From Clostridia bacterium (GTDB taxonomy: Bacteria > Bacillota > Clostridia > RGIG6154), in the NCBI GenBank assembly GCA_017409875.1, contig JAFQRW010000005.1:1-64000 (forward strand): a DNA stretch of 64,000 nt. The letters are read 5' to 3'. This document shows, one piece after another, positions 25,219 through 34,402 of this stretch (the first letter of the stretch is position 1; every line of letters starts with the position of its first letter). Position numbers and translations under genes: made by a program. The notes under the pieces were generated by a model. That model saw only the letters and a program-made list of their open reading frames with translations. It ran no database searches and had not been told where the DNA came from.

Positions 25219-25932
25219 ATGCTGATATTTCCGGCAATAGATTTAGTTGACGGCAAGGCAGTGCGTCTTTTAAAAGGCGATTATGATAAAATGACGGTTT
25301 ACAGCGAAAACCCGCTTGAAATTGCTCATGATTTTGAAAATCAGGGCGCAAAATGTATACATATTGTAGATTTAGAGGGTGCAAAAGACGGCACAACTCC
25401 AAATTTACAAACAATTAAAACTATTATCGAAGGAACAGACCTCTTTACCGAAGTTGGCGGTGGAATACGCAGTATACAAACGGTTGAAAAGTATATAGGG
25501 GCGGGAGTAGACAGAGTTATTTTAGGAACAAGCGCTGTTACTGATTCTGAGTTTTTACTTGAGGCTGTAAGCAAATATAAAGACAAAATTGCAGTAGGTG
25601 TTGATATAAAAGACGGCTTTGTTGCAGTTAAAGGATGGACGCAAAAGTCAGAATACTCATTTATGGATTTTTGTGAAAAAATGGTTTCTATAGGTGTTAA
25701 AACCCTTATTTGTACCGATATTTCAAAAGACGGAGCAATGCAAGGGACAAATCACGAACTTTATAAAATCCTTTCTGAAAAGTTTGATGTTAATATCACT
25801 GCATCTGGCGGAGTATCATCAATAGAGGATGTAAAACGCCTGCGTGAGCTTGATTTATACGGAGCAATTATTGGAAAAGCGTATTACACAAACGCTATTT
25901 CGTTAAAAGAGGCAATAGAGGTGGCAAAATGA
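25219..25932 (+). CDS. hisA: Phosphoribosyl-formimino-AICAR phosphate isomerase
   Basis: 237-residue (beta-alpha)8 barrel. The catalytic aspartates lie in PAIDLVDGKAVRL and CTDISKDGAMQG, and the phosphate loops in VGGGIRS and ASGGVSS. Two-nt gap from hisH, four-nt overlap with hisF. Confidence 0.95.
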   Translation: MLIFPAIDLVDGKAVRLLKGDYDKMTVYSENPLEIAHDFENQGAKCIHIVDLEGAKDGTTPNLQTIKTIIEGTDLFTEVGGGIRSIQTVEKYIGAGVDRVILGTSAVTDSEFLLEAVSKYKDKIAVGVDIKDGFVAVKGWTQKSEYSFMDFCEKMVSIGVKTLICTDISKDGAMQGTNHELYKILSEKFDVNITASGGVSSIEDVKRLRELDLYGAIIGKAYYTNAISLKEAIEVAK

Positions 25933-26687
25933 TAACAAAAAGAATAATTCCCTGTCTTGACGTTAAAGACGGAAGAGTTGTTAAGGGAGTGAACTTTGAA
26001 GGACTTTCTGATGTGTCGTCACCTGTACAGCTTGCCAAGATGTACAGCGACCTCGGAGCAGACGAACTTGTGTTTTATGATATTACAGCGTCTGTCGAAG
26101 GAAGAAAACTGTTTACTGATATTTTAACTGAGGTTGCAAAAACTATTTTTATTCCGCTTACAGTTGGCGGCGGAATTAATACGGTAGCCGATTTTGACAG
26201 AGTTTTAAAGTGTGGAGCAGATAAAGTAAGTGTCAATTCCGGTGCTATTAAAAACCCTGATTTGATATATGAGGCAGCAAAACTATACGGTAATCAGTGC
26301 GTTGTAATTTCTGCAGATGTTAAGCGTGTGGATGGCGTATTCAGAGTTTTTGCAAAAGGCGGAAGAGAAAATACCGGTATGGAAGCAATAGAGTGGATTA
26401 AAAGATGTGTAGATAATGGCGCAGGCGAGGTTGTTTTAAACTCTATTGATACAGACGGTGTAAAGCAAGGTTTTGACCTTCCTATGTTAGAGGCGGTTTT
26501 AAATGCAGTAAATGTTCCTGTTATTGCATCAGGAGGTGCAGGCAGTATTTCCGATTTTGTTAAGCTGTTTAAAACACTTCCGAGTGTTGATGCGGGCCTT
26601 GCGGCATCCATTTTCCATTTTGGTGAGATTAAAATTGCAGACCTTAAAAAAACATTGAAAGAGAATAATATTCCTGTAAGGATATAG
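25929..26687 (+). CDS. hisF: Imidazole glycerol phosphate synthase, cyclase subunit
   Basis: 252-residue barrel enzyme using ammonia from HisH to make imidazole glycerol phosphate and [19 protein letters not shown] holds the first catalytic Asp, NSIDTDG the second, and VGGGI and ASGGAGS bind phosphate. ATGA overlap with hisA. Confidence 0.96.
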   Translation: MITKRIIPCLDVKDGRVVKGVNFEGLSDVSSPVQLAKMYSDLGADELVFYDITASVEGRKLFTDILTEVAKTIFIPLTVGGGINTVADFDRVLKCGADKVSVNSGAIKNPDLIYEAAKLYGNQCVVISADVKRVDGVFRVFAKGGRENTGMEAIEWIKRCVDNGAGEVVLNSIDTDGVKQGFDLPMLEAVLNAVNVPVIASGGAGSISDFVKLFKTLPSVDAGLAASIFHFGEIKIADLKKTLKENNIPVRI

Positions 26688-26698
26688 CGGAGGAAATT

Positions 26699-27349
26699 AT
26701 GGTAGATTTAAATCAGTTAAAATTTGACGAAAAGGGATTAATTCCTGCAATAGTTGTTGACGCAATTACTAAAAAGGTGCTCACTCTTGCGTATATGAAC
26801 AAAGAAAGCCTTGAAATTTCAATAAATAAAGGACTAACTTGTTTTTTCAGCAGATCAAGAAATGAGCTTTGGCTTAAAGGCGAAACAAGTGGAAACTATC
26901 AGCACATTGTTTCAATAACTGCTGACTGCGACAATGATGCATTGGTAGTTATGGTTGAGAAAGACGGTCCTGCCTGCCACAAAGGCACCGACAGCTGCTT
27001 TGAAAATGTTTTGTGGGAAAGTGATAAACTTTCTGAGTTTTCATTAGAAGGGTTAATACAACTGATTAATGGCAGAAAAATTGATAAAAAAGAAGACTCT
27101 TACACAACATATCTTTTTGAAAAGGGACTTGACAAAATACTTAAAAAAGTAGGAGAAGAAAGCACAGAGGTTATTATTGCAGCAAAAGCAGATGATAAGA
27201 AAGAAACTGTCTATGAAATTGCTGACCTTGCATATCATGTTATGGTATTAATGATACAGATGGGAATTTCTTTGGAGGATATTCATAAAGAACTGGCGTC
27301 AAGACATGTTATTGATAAAAAGGTTAAACAGGAGAAAATGACAAACTAA
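26699..27349 (+). CDS. hisIE: Bifunctional phosphoribosyl-AMP cyclohydrolase / phosphoribosyl-ATP pyrophosphatase
   Basis: The N-terminal HisI domain (about 1-110) has the zinc/substrate motifs DCDNDALVV and [12 protein letters not shown]. The C-terminal HisE domain (about 117-205) has the MazG-like [11 protein letters not shown] motif. Last his gene, with a GGAGG site. The cluster has every his step except histidinol-phosphatase (hisK/hisN). No terminator separates it from the permease gene 18 nt on. Confidence 0.95.
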   Translation: MVDLNQLKFDEKGLIPAIVVDAITKKVLTLAYMNKESLEISINKGLTCFFSRSRNELWLKGETSGNYQHIVSITADCDNDALVVMVEKDGPACHKGTDSCFENVLWESDKLSEFSLEGLIQLINGRKIDKKEDSYTTYLFEKGLDKILKKVGEESTEVIIAAKADDKKETVYEIADLAYHVMVLMIQMGISLEDIHKELASRHVIDKKVKQEKMTN

Positions 27350-27367
27350 GATTTAAGGAGTGGTTTT

Positions 27368-28474
27368 TTGAAATTTGAATGGAAAAATTGCTTTAAAGTT
27401 TGCCTTAGTGTGTTTGTTTTGTTTTTGTGCATAACATACTGGAGTTTGGTTGCAAACGTTATTTCAAAGGTGGCAGGGGCACTTATACCGATTTTAATTG
27501 GATTTATAATTGCTTATGTTATCAATATTCTTATGAGCTTTTATGAAAGAAAGGCTTTTTACAAGATAAAAAATCAAAGAATAAGAAAACTTAAAAGACC
27601 GTTGTGCTTAACAGGCGCTATCTTTACATTGATTGCAATTATTGCACTTATTATAAGTCTGGTACTGCCGCAGTTGATTTCTTGCATAAGACTTATTGCC
27701 TCTATGCTCCCCGGTGCGATTGAGGATTTGATTAATTATTTTGAAGTACTTCCCGTTATGCCAAAAGATATCACTGATTTTTTAAAGCAGATAGATATGC
27801 AAAAGCTTATGACCCAGGCTGCAGAAATTGTAACTACAGGCGTTGGCGGTGTGATGGATGTAGTAGTAAAAATGGCGTCTTCGGTATTTTCGGGGACAAT
27901 AACTACATTTTTAAGCATAATTTTTGCAATTTATCTTTTGATTGGAAAAGACAGTCTTATCAGAAAAACGGATATGGTGTTTAAACATTATGTGCCTGAG
28001 AAAATCAGAAACAGAGTTTGTTATGTTTTAAATGTGTTTAATGAGTGCTTTCATAAATATATTGTAGGTCAGTGCATTGAAGCGGTTATTTTAGGAGGTT
28101 TATGCACAGTTGGAATGATTGTTTTAAGACTCCCTTATGCAACAATGATTGGTGCGCTTGTTGCGTTTACTGCTTTAATTCCGGTTGCAGGTGCATATAT
28201 AGGAGCGTTGGTAGGCGCATTTATGATACTTACTGTATCGCCTTTAAAAGCACTTGTGTTTTTAATCTTTTTGGTAATACTGCAGCAACTTGAAGGAAAT
28301 ATAATTTATCCCAAGGTTGTTGGTAATTCAATAGGACTTCCAAGCATCTTGGTTTTAGCAGCGGTAACTGTTGGCGGAGGTGTTTTAGGTATAGCCGGTA
28401 TGCTTCTGGGTGTGCCGATAACTGCCGCAGTTTACAAAATTATAAAAGATGATATGAATAAAGGTCGGGTTTAA
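27368..28474 (+). CDS. AI-2E family membrane permease
   Basis: 368-residue polytopic membrane protein of the AI-2E transporter (PerM/TqsA) family. Several hydrophobic segments cluster at both ends, with the conserved C-terminal helices (about 240-350). It starts with TTG 27368, supported by AAGGAG at 8 nt. The family exports small signals or ions; substrates are poorly defined. It may be the last cistron of the his transcript. Its stop codon overlaps that of the convergent gene. Confidence 0.88.
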   Translation: MKFEWKNCFKVCLSVFVLFLCITYWSLVANVISKVAGALIPILIGFIIAYVINILMSFYERKAFYKIKNQRIRKLKRPLCLTGAIFTLIAIIALIISLVLPQLISCIRLIASMLPGAIEDLINYFEVLPVMPKDITDFLKQIDMQKLMTQAAEIVTTGVGGVMDVVVKMASSVFSGTITTFLSIIFAIYLLIGKDSLIRKTDMVFKHYVPEKIRNRVCYVLNVFNECFHKYIVGQCIEAVILGGLCTVGMIVLRLPYATMIGALVAFTALIPVAGAYIGALVGAFMILTVSPLKALVFLIFLVILQQLEGNIIYPKVVGNSIGLPSILVLAAVTVGGGVLGIAGMLLGVPITAAVYKIIKDDMNKGRV

Positions 28475-28485
28475 ACCTGACCTTT
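28460..28485. terminator. Bidirectional terminator formed by the overlapping stop codons
   Basis: AAAGGTCGGGTTT (28460-28472) pairs with AAACCTGACCTTT (28473-28485) with one wobble. The two convergent genes' stop codons share TTAA at its centre. A-runs upstream and T-runs downstream are present in both directions. Confidence 0.75.
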
Positions 28486-29334
28486 TATTGTTTTTAAAAT
28501 ATGCTCTGCTATGTAATCAGCAGGATTTATACCGGTAACTTTTGCGAGCGAGTTTATCATTACATTTGAGTTTACCTCTAACAGATATTGATTTTCACCT
28601 GAATTTATAATATCAATTCCGCAAAAGTCAAGTCCTAAAAGCTTGGAGGCGTTTTCTGCCATTAGAGCAGTTTTCTCATCAAGGGATACCTTTGTACAAA
28701 CACCGCCAAGCTCTGCGTTACTCCTGAAATCGTTGCTGTTGTGACGTTTCATGGCACATTTTGCTTTACCTCCACACATAAATACGCGTGTATCAGAATT
28801 TCCGCACTCTATATATTCCTGAACTAAAAACTGTTCTTTCGGTAGGTTTTTTGCAATATTTAAAAGCTCTGATTTGTTTTTCGCAAGATATACCTGCTGA
28901 CCCAATGAACCATAAGCCTGTTTTACAACTACAGGGAAGAAGTCGATTATATCTAAAAAGTCAAGGTTTGGATATCCGAAAGTGTTAAATGTAAATGGTG
29001 TAATATACGTTTTTGGCATATTTATTCCGCTGTTTGTCAGTATGCTATGGGTATATGCTTTATTATCACAAGATGCAATGGAAAGTGAAGAGTTAAAAAC
29101 GCGCACACCTGAGTTTTCAAGCAGTTTTGCTAAGCAAATATCTTTGTCAAGGAAAAGTGCAAAATCAATATTGTCAAAAGCCGCACTACCGTTTTCAATT
29201 ATTGGCATAATTTGAGCTGAAGAAACAGTTTTAAGGCTGTCACACACATTTAAAATTGCCTTGTAATACATATTGATATTATCAAGATATGACTGCATCT
29301 TGTTGTATGAATTATAGCAAATTATACCGTTCAT
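28471..29334 (-). CDS. RimK-like ATP-grasp ligase
   Basis: 287-residue ATP-grasp protein. FPVVVKQAYGSLGQQVYL is the nucleotide-binding loop, QEYIECGNSDTRVFMCGG the RimK signature, and LLEVNSNVMI supplies the Mg-binding Asp/Glu/Asn. RimK-type enzymes add amino acids (often Glu) to a protein or small-molecule carboxylate. The target is unknown and no obvious substrate gene is adjacent. It is transcribed alone from a divergent promoter with lysA. Confidence 0.88.
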   Translation of the reverse strand: MNGIICYNSYNKMQSYLDNINMYYKAILNVCDSLKTVSSAQIMPIIENGSAAFDNIDFALFLDKDICLAKLLENSGVRVFNSSLSIASCDNKAYTHSILTNSGINMPKTYITPFTFNTFGYPNLDFLDIIDFFPVVVKQAYGSLGQQVYLAKNKSELLNIAKNLPKEQFLVQEYIECGNSDTRVFMCGGKAKCAMKRHNSNDFRSNAELGGVCTKVSLDEKTALMAENASKLLGLDFCGIDIINSGENQYLLEVNSNVMINSLAKVTGINPADYIAEHILKTIKGQV

Positions 29335-29364
29335 TTCGATCCCCTTAAAGTTTGACTTTTAATT

Positions 29365-29393
29365 ATTATAATATTATAATCAAAAAAAAGCAA
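29365..29393 (-). promoter_or_regulatory. Promoter of the RimK-like gene
   Basis: On the minus strand TTGCTT (29388-29393), a 17-bp spacer and TATAAT (29365-29370). A second TATAAT overlaps at 29373-29378. Confidence 0.55.
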
Positions 29394-29427
29394 TGCTAAT
29401 TTAGAAAATATGCAAATTGTACTTTAA

Positions 29428-29456
29428 TTGACTTTTTTTCTTATATATGTTAAAAT
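29428..29456 (+). promoter_or_regulatory. lysA promoter
   Basis: TTGACT (29428-29433), a 17-bp spacer and TAAAAT (29451-29456), 35 bp before the lysA ATG. No lysine riboswitch is present in this short leader. Confidence 0.72.
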
Positions 29457-29490
29457 TAATTATTAATTACATTTGGAAGAAGGGCATAAA

Positions 29491-30798
29491 ATGTTTTTGT
29501 CAGAATCATTAGGATTAAATGAAAAAGGAAATCTTACAATCGGCGGACTGGATACAGTAGATTTAGCCGAAAAATATAAGACCCCTCTTTATGTTATGGA
29601 TGAAGAGCTGATAAGAAAAAATTGCAGACTTTATCTTGATTCGTTAAAAAAAGCGTACGGTGATAATGGGCTTGTTCTTTATGCATCTAAAGCATTTAGC
29701 TGCATTGGTGTTTTAAAAATTGCAGCACAGGAAGGAATGGGCTTGGATGTAGTCTCCGGCGGAGAGCTTTATACTGCAAAAAAAGCCGGATTCCCAATGG
29801 ATAAAGTTTATTTTCACGGAAATAACAAAACTTATGATGAAATTGAATTTGCGGTTAGTGAAAATATTGGATGTTTTGTAGCCGATAACATTGGTGAGAT
29901 TTGTGATATTGATGAAATTGCCTCAAAGAATAACAAAATTGTTAACATATTACTTCGCATAAAGCCTGGGGTTGATGCACATACCCACGATTTTATCAAA
30001 ACAGGTCAGATTGACTCAAAATTTGGCTTTGCAATCGAAACAGGTGAGGCTTTTGATGCAGTAAAAAAAACACTTTCATGCAAAAGTATTAATCTTTTGG
30101 GAATTCACTGCCATATCGGTTCACAGATATTTGAAATTGAGCCGTTTGTTGAGGCTGCCAAAGTTATGCTAAGCTTTATGAAGGCGGTTAGGGATGAAAC
30201 AGGTGTTGAACTTTCGCATCTTAATTTAGGCGGAGGCTACGGTGTTCAGTATACCAAAGATGATGATCCGATTGGTTATGACGAATATATTGGTGATATT
30301 GCAAAAGCAGTAAGAAAGCTTGCTGAAAAATATCAGCTTAAAATGCCTAAGATTATTATGGAACCAGGACGCTCAATAGTTGCATCAGCAGGAATAACTC
30401 TTTATAAAATTGGCGCGGTTAAAGAAATACCAGGCATAAGGACTTATGTTTCTGTAGACGGAGGCATGGCTGATAATCCAAGATATATTATGTATGGGGC
30501 ACCTTATTCTGCTGTTGTTGCAAACAAGGCAGACCAAAAGGCAGACAGAATTGTTACTATTGCAGGTAAGTGCTGTGAATCAGGTGATTTAATACAGGAA
30601 AATATAGCTTTAGCAAACCCTGAAAAAGGTGATGTTTTAGCAGTTTTGGTAACAGGTGCTTATAATTATTCAATGTCAAGCAACTATAACAGAATTCCAA
30701 AACCTGCGGTTGTTATGATAAAAGACAAAAAAGACAGAATAATTGTAAAACGTGAAAGTTATGAAGATGTTATTAGAAACGATGTTTCGGAGGAATAA
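29491..30798 (+). CDS. lysA: Diaminopimelate decarboxylase
   Basis: PLP enzyme making lysine from meso-diaminopimelate. Lys67 in YASKAFS binds PLP. LLGIHCHIGSQ, EPGRSIVA and the partner-site GKCCESGD are all present. I chose ATG 29491 (AAGGG about 6 nt upstream) over an in-frame TTG at 29473. Product 435 aa. It stands first in a run continuing directly into the M50 protease and scpAB. Confidence 0.96.
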   Translation: MFLSESLGLNEKGNLTIGGLDTVDLAEKYKTPLYVMDEELIRKNCRLYLDSLKKAYGDNGLVLYASKAFSCIGVLKIAAQEGMGLDVVSGGELYTAKKAGFPMDKVYFHGNNKTYDEIEFAVSENIGCFVADNIGEICDIDEIASKNNKIVNILLRIKPGVDAHTHDFIKTGQIDSKFGFAIETGEAFDAVKKTLSCKSINLLGIHCHIGSQIFEIEPFVEAAKVMLSFMKAVRDETGVELSHLNLGGGYGVQYTKDDDPIGYDEYIGDIAKAVRKLAEKYQLKMPKIIMEPGRSIVASAGITLYKIGAVKEIPGIRTYVSVDGGMADNPRYIMYGAPYSAVVANKADQKADRIVTIAGKCCESGDLIQENIALANPEKGDVLAVLVTGAYNYSMSSNYNRIPKPAVVMIKDKKDRIIVKRESYEDVIRNDVSEE

Positions 30799-31449
30799 AT
30801 GTCAGATATCTTTTACAGAATTTTAAATATAATACTTACTGTTTTAGCAGCTGTTATATCTATAACTGTTCACGAGGTTTCTCATGGACTTATGGCGTAT
30901 AAATGCGGGGATAATACAGCTAAGGTTTACGGAAGACTTTCTTTTAATCCCTTAAAACATATTGATTGGATTGGCGCGATATGTCTTGTGCTTTTTAAGT
31001 TTGGATGGGCAAAGCCTGTTCCGGTTAATCAATATAATTTTAATAATCGTAAAAAGGGAATTATATTGGTAAGCTTAGCAGGCCCGTGTTCAAATTTTAT
31101 CATGGCGTTTATTGCTATGCTGTTGGTAGCAATTATACCCGTTACAGGGATGGTTACAAGTATTGCCGCAACATTTTTTTGGATGCTTTTGTACCTCAAT
31201 ATCGGTCTTGGAATATTTAATCTTATTCCTATTCCGCCGCTAGACGGCTCTAAAATATTGGCAGAGTTTTTAAAAGGCGGAGCAAAATACCGATATTTAA
31301 GTATTGAAAGATATGGGTCAGTTATATTACTGCTCGTTTTTGCTATACGTCCGTTAAATAATATTTTTTCTTCATTTTTAGGCTTTTTTCAGGGACTTGT
31401 ACTTAGCGGATTTAGTACTGTAATAGAGTTTATCTTAGGGGTGTTCTGA
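30799..31449 (+). CDS. Site-2 protease family (M50) membrane metalloprotease
   Basis: 216-residue integral membrane protein with HEVSH at residues 25-29 (zinc-binding HExxH) in the first helix and a distal LIPIPPLDGSK motif supplying the third ligand. It resembles the short M50 protein found next to scpA in many Firmicutes. It starts at the base after the lysA stop and overlaps scpA by 1 nt. The substrate is unknown. Confidence 0.92.
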   Translation: MSDIFYRILNIILTVLAAVISITVHEVSHGLMAYKCGDNTAKVYGRLSFNPLKHIDWIGAICLVLFKFGWAKPVPVNQYNFNNRKKGIILVSLAGPCSNFIMAFIAMLLVAIIPVTGMVTSIAATFFWMLLYLNIGLGIFNLIPIPPLDGSKILAEFLKGGAKYRYLSIERYGSVILLLVFAIRPLNNIFSSFLGFFQGLVLSGFSTVIEFILGVF

Positions 31450-32174
31450 TGGGAGAACTTTCTTTTAAACTGGAGGTTTTTGAAGGACCTTTAGATCTTT
31501 TGCTGTTTCTGATACAGAAAAATAAAGTTAATATTTATGACATTCCCATAAGTTTAATTACTGATCAGTACTTAAAGCATTTGGAGCAAATGGAAAAGCA
31601 CGACCTTGAAATTTCGAGTGAATTTTTGATGATGGCGGCAAGACTTTTGTATATAAAGTCAAGAATGCTACTTCCGAAACATGAGGAGCTTGAAGGCGAA
31701 GAGGAAGAAGACCCAAGACAAGAGCTTATTCAAAATCTTGTGGAATATAAAAAATACAAAGAAGTTTCACACTTTTTTTCAGACAGAAAAAATATATGCG
31801 ACTTTTTGTATTTTAAAAGTGCGATAAATACTGATGATTTTAAAATCAATGTTAATCCTGACCTTGAGGTTGATGTGTTAACCGGAGCTTTCGAACGTGT
31901 TATGAAGCGCTTTGAGGACAGGCTTCCTCCGTCAATAATGCTATTTTCCGGAATGGTGAGAAGAGAACCGGTTTCTGTTAAATCAAAAATGCAGTCAGTG
32001 AGCAGGACACTTAAAATTAAAGGACAGGTAACGTTTGACGATTTATTCCTGGAAGTACAGTCAAGAAGCGAAATTGTTGCAATTTTTTTAGCAGTATTAG
32101 AGCTTGTAAGAAACAATGAAGTTGGATTTGAAATGATAGATAATCAGATAGTTTTAAGCGGTGCAGGTGAGTAA
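31449..32174 (+). CDS. scpA: Segregation and condensation protein A
   Basis: Kleisin subunit bridging the SMC heads in chromosome condensation. LEVFEGPLDLLLFLIQ near the N-terminus is the family signature, followed by FLMMAARLLYIKSRMLLP. The C-terminal winged helix lies at about 190-240. 241 aa. scpB follows 2 nt later, its usual partner. Confidence 0.95.
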   Translation: MGELSFKLEVFEGPLDLLLFLIQKNKVNIYDIPISLITDQYLKHLEQMEKHDLEISSEFLMMAARLLYIKSRMLLPKHEELEGEEEEDPRQELIQNLVEYKKYKEVSHFFSDRKNICDFLYFKSAINTDDFKINVNPDLEVDVLTGAFERVMKRFEDRLPPSIMLFSGMVRREPVSVKSKMQSVSRTLKIKGQVTFDDLFLEVQSRSEIVAIFLAVLELVRNNEVGFEMIDNQIVLSGAGE

Positions 32175-32176
32175 TA

Positions 32177-32737
32177 TTGGATATAAAAACAATCGAAAAT
32201 GCTGCTGAGGCAATATTGTTTGTCTCAGGTGAAAGTGTTGAAATTAAAAGGTTTGCTGAAGTGTTTGATATGCCGGAGGCAGAAATCGAAAAAATTCTTG
32301 TGAATTTTGCTGATAGGTATAATTATAACTCCGGCGGTCTTAAAATACTCCGTTTTGGTGATGATTTTCAGCTTGCAACAAGACCTGAATATAAGGAGTA
32401 TCTTGAAATTTTTGCCGGAAGTAAAAAACCAAATAATCTTTCCAATGCGGCCTTGGAGGTTTTGTCAATAATTGCATACAATCAGCCGGTTACAAGAGCT
32501 ACCATTGACAAAATCAGAGGTGTAGACAGTTTTGGCCCTTTGGAAAAACTTATTAACAGAGAAATTGTAGAAGAAGTTGGCAGGCTTGATGCTCCGGGCA
32601 GACCTATTTTGTACGGAACTACCAAAGAATTTTTAAAAATTTTCGGTCTCAAAAATTTAGCCGATATCCCGGATATGGAGTCAATTCAGCTAACCATTGA
32701 TGATTTAGAGGAAGATTCGGAAGAAATCGAGGAATAA
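32177..32737 (+). CDS. scpB: Segregation and condensation protein B
   Basis: 186-residue partner of ScpA in the SMC complex, made of two winged-helix domains. The second contains LSNAALEVLSIIAYNQPVTR and the GRLDAPGRPILYGTT motif. TTG start with AGGTGAG upstream inside the scpA end. Co-transcribed with scpA and the downstream sporulation-related genes. Confidence 0.95.
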   Translation: MDIKTIENAAEAILFVSGESVEIKRFAEVFDMPEAEIEKILVNFADRYNYNSGGLKILRFGDDFQLATRPEYKEYLEIFAGSKKPNNLSNAALEVLSIIAYNQPVTRATIDKIRGVDSFGPLEKLINREIVEEVGRLDAPGRPILYGTTKEFLKIFGLKNLADIPDMESIQLTIDDLEEDSEEIEE

Positions 32738-32738
32738 T

Positions 32739-33305
32739 ATGAAAATTGTTTTGTTAATTCTGGGTATAATAATTCTTGCCGTGCTTTTTGTTGTTTTTTT
32801 TCCGCTCAGAGTAGTTTTTGAATATACGGATAAAGCAAAATTCAAAGTGTATGCTTACGGTATAAAAATATACGACTCACAAAAACCGAGAACTGAAGAG
32901 CAGAAAAAACCGTTGCCGCAGAGTGAAGAATCCAATTCAGGCAATGATTTAGTGGAAAGACTAAAGAAAAATTTTGGCTTTCTAAAAGAAATTTTGAAAC
33001 TTATAGTTGAAAAAGCAAAAAAATATGCTATAATTAAAAATATAGAAGTAAGGTATCGTTTTGGACTTTCAGATGCTGCAGTTACCGGTATTTATTCGGG
33101 TGTGGTTTATGGTGTTGTAAACGGGTTTGCGGCATTTTTGAGGAATTATTTTAGAATAAAGAATCAAAAAATTGATGTTATTCCTGATTTTGATAATAAG
33201 GTACAGGAATTTGAAGCTAAGATTGAACTTATTGTTAGGGTAGTGTTTTTTGTGCCCGTTATGCATAAAGTAATAAAATTAGTTCACGAGAAAAAGGAAG
33301 TGTAA
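32739..33305 (+). CDS. DUF2953-family membrane-anchored protein
   Basis: 188 residues with one N-terminal membrane helix (about 2-22), followed by FEYTDKAKFKVYAYGIKIY and a charged, partly coiled middle (about 50-95). This matches the DUF2953 family, which in spore formers sits just upstream of the gerW/ytfJ gene as it does here. Function unknown; context suggests a sporulation role. Confidence 0.75.
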   Translation: MKIVLLILGIIILAVLFVVFFPLRVVFEYTDKAKFKVYAYGIKIYDSQKPRTEEQKKPLPQSEESNSGNDLVERLKKNFGFLKEILKLIVEKAKKYAIIKNIEVRYRFGLSDAAVTGIYSGVVYGVVNGFAAFLRNYFRIKNQKIDVIPDFDNKVQEFEAKIELIVRVVFFVPVMHKVIKLVHEKKEV

Positions 33306-33308
33306 TTT

Positions 33309-33692
33309 ATGTCAGACCATCCTATTAATGGAATTATGAACACGGCAATGGAAAATTTAAAAACAATGGTGGATGTCAATACTATTGTGGGAAACCCAAT
33401 TACTGCGGATGACGGCAGCGTTATTGTGCCTGTTTCGAAAGTAAGCTTTGGACTAGCAGCAGGTGGCGGAGAGTATTCAGCAAAGTTTGCAGAAAATTCA
33501 AATCCTTTCGCAGGCGGTGTAGGTGCAGGCGTTACAATTACGCCTGTTGCATTTTTGGTAGCAACTAAGGATAACGTGAAGCTTCTTCCTATGGATGGTG
33601 ACGATGCTGTTTCTAAGCTGGTTGATTACGTTCCCGCTGCTATAAATAAGATTTGCGATTTCTTCTCAAAGAAAACAGGTGCAAGTGAATAA
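33309..33692 (+). CDS. gerW: Spore protein GerW/YtfJ
   Basis: 127-residue YtfJ/GerW family protein. The N-terminal HPINGIMNTAMENLKTMVD and the central VIVPVSKVSFGLAAGGGEY with a glycine-rich segment are diagnostic. The family is linked to spore cortex and germination functions. Its presence is good evidence that the host lineage forms endospores. Confidence 0.92.
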   Translation: MSDHPINGIMNTAMENLKTMVDVNTIVGNPITADDGSVIVPVSKVSFGLAAGGGEYSAKFAENSNPFAGGVGAGVTITPVAFLVATKDNVKLLPMDGDDAVSKLVDYVPAAINKICDFFSKKTGASE

Positions 33693-34272
33693 AATTAATC
33701 TTTTTTATGCAAGTCTTGAACCAATATACAGTAATTTTGATAAGTACCTTAAAAAACTTTCTTCAAAAAGGCAGCGAAAAATTCTTTCGATGAAAGATTT
33801 TGATGCAAAGGTTCATTCGCTTGGAGGAGCACTTTTGCTTAATGAAGCAGCTCTTAGAATGGGGATAGATTTGCAGGAAGTGTTATATACAGATAAAGGA
33901 AAACCATATCTTGAGGATAATAGTTTTTATTTTAGCATATCACATTCAAAAGGGTTTGCTTTATGTTCATTTGGGAAAATTGAATCAGGGTGTGACATCC
34001 AGGTAAAAAGGTCTGTTAACTTAAAAATTGCTGAGAGATTTTTTTCAGAAGCTGAAAGAAAAGTGGTTTTTGAATCAAAAAACCAAAGTGATGAATTCTT
34101 GAAAACCTGGTGTTTAAAAGAAAGTGCATATAAACTTGTAGGAGTTAATGATTGCGTTATACAGAATAAATATGGTATAGTTTTTAAGGAGTATAATGTT
34201 TCTGAAGATTTTTATATTACAGTGTGTGCATTTGAAAATGCGTTTAATGAACCTGAGAAAATTGAATTTTAA
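33679..34272 (+). CDS. 4'-phosphopantetheinyl transferase (Sfp-type)
   Basis: 197-residue enzyme that transfers phosphopantetheine from CoA to carrier proteins. FSISHSKGFA, the Mg-binding SGCDIQ and WCLKESAYKL motifs are present. GTG start at 33679 or 33685, overlapping the end of gerW; the ribosome site is weak, suggesting coupling. It is a two-motif Sfp-like protein, not a 120-aa AcpS. No polyketide or peptide synthetase is in the window. Confidence 0.88.
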   Translation: MQVNKINLFYASLEPIYSNFDKYLKKLSSKRQRKILSMKDFDAKVHSLGGALLLNEAALRMGIDLQEVLYTDKGKPYLEDNSFYFSISHSKGFALCSFGKIESGCDIQVKRSVNLKIAERFFSEAERKVVFESKNQSDEFLKTWCLKESAYKLVGVNDCVIQNKYGIVFKEYNVSEDFYITVCAFENAFNEPEKIEF

Positions 34273-34299
34273 TACCGCTTGATAAAGCGGTATTTTTTT
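34271..34299 (+). terminator. Terminator of the lysA-scpAB-gerW transcript
   Basis: AATACCGCTT (34271-34280), loop GATA, AAGCGGTATT (34285-34294), then a T-run. It starts at the phosphopantetheinyl transferase stop codon. Confidence 0.9.
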
Positions 34300-34402
34300 G
34301 TTTAACAGTCAAAAACTTCTTTAATAAGAATAAATTTAGTATTTATTTTTTGCTGCCCTGGCTGTATAATTTTTATATATAGCATTAGGAGGTAAGCAGC
34401 AA

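Noticed and set aside
29457-29490. Lysine riboswitch before lysA
   Set aside because: Only about 35 bp separate the promoter from the start codon, too short for an L-box.
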